A stretch of DNA of 8,714 nt, from assembly GCA_041552055.1 (NCBI GenBank), contig JBFELO010000181.1, forward strand, positions 1 to 8,714. Direction: 5' to 3'. Within the stretch, counting starts at the first letter, position 1. Each line of letters begins with the position of its first letter. Made by a program: the position numbers and the translations under genes. Shown piece after piece: positions 5,368-8,714 of this stretch. Below the pieces are notes generated by a model. It was not told where the DNA came from. It did not search any database and saw only the letters and a program-made list of their open reading frames with translations. The DNA is from JBFELO01 sp041552055. GTDB taxonomy: Bacteria; Acidobacteriota; Thermoanaerobaculia; Thermoanaerobaculales; Sulfomarinibacteraceae.

Positions 5368-6330
5368 TCACGAGGTGTCTACTGCAGCCTCGTGGCGCGC
5401 AGAAAAATAGGCGATCGTCTCGCGAAGCCCGTCCTCGAGTGGCACCCGCGGCTCCCAACCCAGAACCTCGCGCGCCAGAGAGATGTCCGGCTGGCGCACC
5501 TTCGGGTCGTCGATCGGCAGTGGTTTGAATACGATCTCGGACGCCGATTCCGTGAGCTTCAACACCTCATTGGCGAACTCGAGCACCGTCATCTCGTTCG
5601 GGTTGCCGATGTTGACCGGCTCGGCATACTCACCCATCAGCAGCCGCCAGATGCCATCGATCAGATCTTCCACGTAGCAGAATGATCGTGTCTGGGAGCC
5701 GTCGCCGAAGGCGCTCAGCGGCGCCCCTTCCAGAGCCTGATTGATGAAGGTGGGCACGACCCGACCGTCGCCGGCGCGCATCCGCGGCCCGTAGGTGTTG
5801 AAGATCCGCACGATCCGGGTCTCGATCCCATGGTGCCGGCGATACGCCATGGTGATCGCCTCCGCGAATCGCTTGGCTTCGTCGTAGACTCCGCGGGGCC
5901 CTACCGGGTTGACGTTCCCCCAGTAACTCTCCGGCTGTGGATGGATCTGCGGGTCACCGTACACCTCGGAGGTGGAGGCGAGCAGGAACCTGGAGTTCTT
6001 CTCCTTGGCGAGACCCAGTGCCTTGTGTGTCCCGAGCGATCCGACTTTGAGCGTCTGGATCGGCAGATTGAGATAGTCGATGGGTGATGCGGGCGACGCG
6101 AAGTGCAGGATGTAGTCGAGGCGACCCGGCACGTGGATGTAATCGGTCACGTCTTGCCGCACGAAACGGAACCCGCTGTGACCGATCAAATGCTCGACGT
6201 TGGCCATCGAACCGGTGATCAGATTGTCCATGCACACGACGTCGATTCCCTCCGCGAGCAGGCGATCACAAAGATGAGATCCCAAGAATCCCGCACCGCC
6301 GGTCACCAGCGCGCGTTTGCCGTCGCTCAT
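5368..6330 (-). CDS. uxs: UDP-glucuronate decarboxylase (UDP-xylose synthase)
   Basis: A 320-aa short-chain dehydrogenase/reductase of the extended NDP-sugar type. The NAD-binding GGAGFLGSH is at 11-19, the sequence LASTSEVYGDP at 117-127, and the catalytic YDEAK (Tyr149, Lys153) follows. The segments MDNLITGSMANVEHLIG (34-50), IHPQPESYWGNVNP (129-142), GPRMRAGDGRVVP (181-193) and GDGSQTRSFCYVEDL (209-223) are characteristic of UDP-glucuronate decarboxylases, which convert UDP-glucuronate to UDP-xylose using bound NAD. A related epimerase or dehydratase is less likely. UDP-xylose would feed extracellular polysaccharide or lipopolysaccharide synthesis in the cytoplasm. The start is ATG 6330, with GGAGGA three bases upstream; the further in-frame extension runs into repeat-rich spacer. 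I found no clear terminator. It converges with nrdR. Confidence 0.9.
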   Translation of the reverse strand: MSDGKRALVTGGAGFLGSHLCDRLLAEGIDVVCMDNLITGSMANVEHLIGHSGFRFVRQDVTDYIHVPGRLDYILHFASPASPIDYLNLPIQTLKVGSLGTHKALGLAKEKNSRFLLASTSEVYGDPQIHPQPESYWGNVNPVGPRGVYDEAKRFAEAITMAYRRHHGIETRIVRIFNTYGPRMRAGDGRVVPTFINQALEGAPLSAFGDGSQTRSFCYVEDLIDGIWRLLMGEYAEPVNIGNPNEMTVLEFANEVLKLTESASEIVFKPLPIDDPKVRQPDISLAREVLGWEPRVPLEDGLRETIAYFSARHEAAVDTS

Positions 6331-6333
6331 TGT

Positions 6334-6339
6334 TCCTCC
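6334..6339 (-). promoter_or_regulatory. Shine-Dalgarno sequence fixing the uxs start
   Basis: GGAGGA on the minus strand, three bases before ATG 6330. It rules out the much longer upstream in-frame start near 6498, whose extra N-terminus is unlike this enzyme family. Confidence 0.8.
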
Positions 6340-6387
6340 GAGCTTCGAGGCTAGCACATCGGAGGAGAGATGAGGGTGTGGCCGCCC

Positions 6388-6480
6388 GGCACTCAGCCAT
6401 CGCGACGTCGATGAGCGAGCGGCAACCGAGCAGCTGAGTGCACCACTCGTTTCAGGCCAGGTAATCGCGTGCTGAGTGCC
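6388..6480. repeat. Inverted and direct copies of a GCTGAGTGCC decamer
   Basis: GGCACTCAGC (6388-6397) and GCTGAGTGCC (6471-6480) are perfect 10-base inverted copies 73 bases apart. A nine-base direct copy, GCTGAGTGC, is at 6433-6441, and a decayed one, GCTGAGGG, follows at 6483-6490. All lie in the spacer between the phosphorylase stop and the uxs start, upstream of uxs, so they are either operator-like sites or part of an intergenic repeat family. Confidence 0.6.
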
Positions 6481-6534
6481 GTGCTGAGGGTGAGGCAATG
6501 ACGGAATCCTCGCAGAGGGGTCTGCTGTGGTCTT

Positions 6535-7944
6535 TCACTCCCTCATCCCCTCATCCCCTGGGTGGGTGGGGGGCCCTGTTTCCGGTTCCCCGTCCCCTGA
6601 CCCCTGATGCTCTGCGACCTCATCCACCGTCCCCAGCACCAGCCGTGGGGGTTCGACGCGCTCGGGCCCGATTTCGAACGCCGACGCGACCCGCGTCACC
6701 AGAGAGTCCAGGTCGACCTCGCGCTCACCCACCAGGATCTCGGCCAGCGGTTGCCCGGACTCGACCCGGTCGCCGAGTCGACAGTGGACTACGATGCCAC
6801 CGCCGTGCGCCAGCGCCTGCTCCCGGTGGGTCCTACCGGCTCCCAGCTCGCCGGCGACCCGGCCGAGGCGGTCGGTCGCGACGCCCACCAGCCAGCCGGC
6901 CTCGGCGGCCGACACGGTAGCGGTGCGCCTGGAAAGGGTCAGCCGATCCGGATCGGGATCGCCACCGTGTGCGAGCACCAGACTGTCCCACGCCGCCAAC
7001 GCGCGGCCGTCGGAAATCGCGGATTCCAGATCATCACGCGCCCGGTCGGCCGGCCGGCCGCGCAACACCATGGCCTGCTGCGCCAGCCGCAGCGTCACTT
7101 CCCTCAGATCGTCTCCACCGCCGCCGCCAAGCACGTCTCGCGCGGCCCGCACCTCGCAGGCAGTGCCGAGCGCCGGCCCGAGCGGCTGGCTCATGTCGGT
7201 AAGGACGGCCTCGGCCGCAACTCCCATGTCGCGCGCCACCGCTCGCAACGACGCCGCCAACTCGAGGGCCGACTTCACCGTGGAGCGAAAGGCGCCACGG
7301 CCCCACTTGACGTCCAAGACGAGGGTGCCGACGCCCAACGCCAGCTTCTTGGACATGATCGAGGCGACCATGAGCGGCAAGGACGGCACCGTACCGGTGA
7401 TGTCGCGCAGCGCGTACAGCACCCGATCCGCCGGTGCCACCCGGTCCGACTGAGCCATGAACGCGACTCCGCAGGTGTCGATCAGTCGCAACACCTCGGC
7501 TCGGCTCCACTGCGTGCGGAACCCGGGAATCGCCGCCAACTTGTCGAGCGTCCCCTGGGAGTGGCCGAGCGCACGGCCGGCCATCATGGCGACCGGAACG
7601 TTGCAGGCGGCGAGGAGAGGAGCAAGTACCAGCGACACCGTGTCACCGACGCCGCCCGTCGAATGCTTGTCCACCGCGTCCGGGAGGTCGGTCGCCAGCT
7701 GCCATTTCGCGCCCGACTGCAGCATCTCCTCCGTGAGCCAGCGGGTCTCCCGATCGTCCATGCCACGCCAGCAGATCGCCATCAACATCGCGGCCAGCTG
7801 CTCCGGCGGCAGACTGCCATCGGCCGCACCGCTGACAAACGCGTGGATCTGGGAACGATCGAGCGCCGACCCGTCGCGCTTCCGAACAATCGCTTCAACG
7901 AAGCTCACGCGGGGATCCGCATCCGGGGGGCCGCCATCGTGCAC
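6535..7944 (-). CDS. deoA: Pyrimidine-nucleoside / thymidine phosphorylase
   Basis: A 469-aa nucleoside phosphorylase of the thymidine/pyrimidine family, which splits (deoxy)thymidine or uridine with phosphate into base and sugar-1-phosphate for salvage. Landmarks: VRKRDGSALDRSQI (20-33), phosphate-binding DKHSTGGVGDTVS (92-104), AGRALGHSQGTLDKL (122-136), YALRDITGTVPSLP (177-190) with Arg180, VASIMSKKLA (193-202) with Ser195 and Lys199, DVKWGRGAF (211-219) and a C-terminal alpha/beta part with HGGGIVVHCRLGDRVESG (380-397). It departs from the family signature (S-G-R-G-L-G-H-T-G-G-T) at several places. Ala122 replaces a serine that contacts phosphate in E. coli TP (Ser113). The last 23 residues are encoded by a G-rich repeat. 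GTG 7944 starts 25 bases after the TPR gene stop, so they are probably co-transcribed. GTG 7908 is also possible; neither has a clear Shine-Dalgarno. Confidence 0.9.
   Translation of the reverse strand: MHDGGPPDADPRVSFVEAIVRKRDGSALDRSQIHAFVSGAADGSLPPEQLAAMLMAICWRGMDDRETRWLTEEMLQSGAKWQLATDLPDAVDKHSTGGVGDTVSLVLAPLLAACNVPVAMMAGRALGHSQGTLDKLAAIPGFRTQWSRAEVLRLIDTCGVAFMAQSDRVAPADRVLYALRDITGTVPSLPLMVASIMSKKLALGVGTLVLDVKWGRGAFRSTVKSALELAASLRAVARDMGVAAEAVLTDMSQPLGPALGTACEVRAARDVLGGGGGDDLREVTLRLAQQAMVLRGRPADRARDDLESAISDGRALAAWDSLVLAHGGDPDPDRLTLSRRTATVSAAEAGWLVGVATDRLGRVAGELGAGRTHREQALAHGGGIVVHCRLGDRVESGQPLAEILVGEREVDLDSLVTRVASAFEIGPERVEPPRLVLGTVDEVAEHQGSGDGEPETGPPTHPGDEGMRE
6540..6558 (-). repeat. G-rich minisatellite, copy 2, inside the phosphorylase 3' end
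   Basis: On the minus strand this reads GGGGATGAGGGGATGAGGG, two perfect eight-base units plus a partial one. It is 17 of 19 identical to 203-221. Here it lies within the last codons of the phosphorylase gene. Confidence 0.6.
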
Positions 7945-7969
7945 CGCGCCCGAGGACTCGCCACGGGGT

Positions 7970-8653
7970 CTAGCCCAGTTCGGCGAGCCGTTGGCGAGCT
8001 CGACTCACGTAGGGTGAGGTGGGAAACTCCTCTGTCAGCTTCTGGAAATACACCCGCGCCTGATCCGTGTCCCGCTGAGCGACGTAGAGCTCACCCAGCG
8101 CGTAAAGGGCGGTGTCCGGCGGCAGCCGGCGATCGGAGCCCGTGACCATCGCCTCCAACTCCTGCGCCACCTCGGCATGCTCCCCCGATGCTACTCGGAG
8201 ATGCATCAGATCGAGGGTGGCGAGGCGCGCCAGCGCGTCGTCGGAATGGCGATCGATGACCTCCACGAGGAGGCCCCGAGCGGCCTCGGTCTCTCCCCGC
8301 TCGACGTGCTTCTTCGCGAGATACACGCGTGCCATGTCCGCCTGTTCCAACCGACCGTAGTGATCGACAACCTCTCGCAACCTGGATTCGGCGTCGTCCC
8401 CCTCGGCCGGGACGATCCCGCTGGCGAGCTGCTCTTCGTACACCGTCACCGCCTCGTACAGCAGGTACGAGGCCTGATCGGTGCGCGACGCACTCCACCG
8501 ACTGCCGAGCCACCACAGCAGGACAATCGCGCTCAGGACGGCGAGGCCCGCCGCGATCGGCCGCCAGTAGCCCGTACCCCACTGGATCACCGTATCCACG
8601 GTCGAGACGAACTCATCCTGTTTCAGCTGCTTGCGCGTTATCCGACGTCCCAT
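7970..8653 (-). CDS. YfgM-like membrane-anchored TPR protein
   Basis: A 227-aa bitopic membrane protein. A short cytoplasmic N-terminus, MGRRITRKQLKQDEF, is followed by one membrane helix at about 30-53 and then an extracytoplasmic helical region. TPR-like helix pairs lie near 105-137 (ADMARVYLAKKHVERGETEA) and 181-214 (ALYALGELYVAQRDTDQARV). This plan matches the YfgM / ancillary SecYEG translocon group and other TPR_21-type proteins that act as periplasmic chaperones or protein-protein adaptors; the partner is unknown here. I chose ATG 8653, preceded by a GGGGGGAG stretch, because the conserved basic N-terminus begins there. GTG 8692 would add 13 non-conserved residues. It is the first gene of a probable operon with the phosphorylase downstream. 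The promoter is partly outside the window. Confidence 0.8.
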   Translation of the reverse strand: MGRRITRKQLKQDEFVSTVDTVIQWGTGYWRPIAAGLAVLSAIVLLWWLGSRWSASRTDQASYLLYEAVTVYEEQLASGIVPAEGDDAESRLREVVDHYGRLEQADMARVYLAKKHVERGETEAARGLLVEVIDRHSDDALARLATLDLMHLRVASGEHAEVAQELEAMVTGSDRRLPPDTALYALGELYVAQRDTDQARVYFQKLTEEFPTSPYVSRARQRLAELG

Positions 8654-8714
8654 GCTCCCCCCGAAGTGAGGATCAGAGTCCCCACGAGGCACTCACTCTA
8701 GGGTGGAACTCTAC

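Noticed and set aside
6511..6526. GCAGA/TCTGC hairpin downstream of the phosphorylase as a terminator
   Set aside because: A five-base stem without a following T run is too weak to call.
6498..6920. Plus-strand frame starting ATG 6498
   Set aside because: Pro/Arg/Ser-rich, overlaps the phosphorylase antisense, lacks a good ribosome site and starts in repeat-rich spacer.
6607..8145. Long plus-strand open frame of about 512 codons
   Set aside because: It is antisense to the phosphorylase and TPR genes, which have clear family motifs. Its product is low-complexity Arg/His/Gln-rich, as expected for a shadow frame in high-GC DNA.
1..8714. CRISPR array, tRNA, rRNA, insertion sequence or phage attachment site
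   Set aside because: There are no regularly spaced identical repeats, no recognisable cloverleaf or rRNA segment, and no transposase or integrase. The repeats present are short, diverged and intergenic.

Overview
This 8.7 kb window is high-GC, gene-dense bacterial chromosome with ordinary housekeeping and cell-envelope genes. A signal peptide, an NDP-sugar enzyme, a lipid-flippase-like membrane protein and a YfgM-like TPR protein suggest a Gram-negative-type organism. The repeat-rich intergenic spacers and the secreted Ig-like repeat protein would fit an Acidobacteriota-like lineage, but that is a weak inference. I see no CRISPR array, tRNA, rRNA, insertion sequence or phage gene.

Layout, left to right. 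At 1-101 (minus) is the N-terminus of a poly(A) polymerase / CCA-adding-type nucleotidyltransferase, cut by the window edge. A 480-bp non-coding spacer follows, with hexamer repeats, a G-rich minisatellite and a duplicated unit of about 65 bp. At 640-2304 (minus) is a secreted four-repeat Ig-like protein with its own clear promoter, Shine-Dalgarno sequence and rho-independent terminator. At 2543-3532 (minus) is a histone-deacetylase-fold protein that has lost two of its three zinc ligands. A possible 54-aa ORF overlaps its stop codon by a GTGA junction, inside an AT-rich patch. Divergently, 25 bp away, lies a two-gene plus-strand operon: an LPG-synthase-TM/UPF0104 membrane protein and the ribonucleotide-reductase repressor NrdR, joined by an ATGA overlap. 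The right part is all minus strand: a YfgM-like membrane-anchored TPR protein (7970-8653), a pyrimidine-nucleoside phosphorylase (6535-7944, probably co-transcribed with it), a spacer carrying a repeated decamer in both orientations, and a UDP-glucuronate decarboxylase (5368-6330).

There is no single pathway across the window. NrdR (dNTP synthesis control) and the phosphorylase (nucleoside salvage) both touch nucleotide metabolism. The decarboxylase and the flippase-like protein both point to the envelope. These links are thematic only.

Most noteworthy are the zinc-ligand-deficient HDAC homologue, its 25-bp divergent promoter region with a likely leaderless start, the nucleoside phosphorylase whose C-terminal tail is encoded by a G-rich minisatellite also found elsewhere in the window, and the repetitive spacers.
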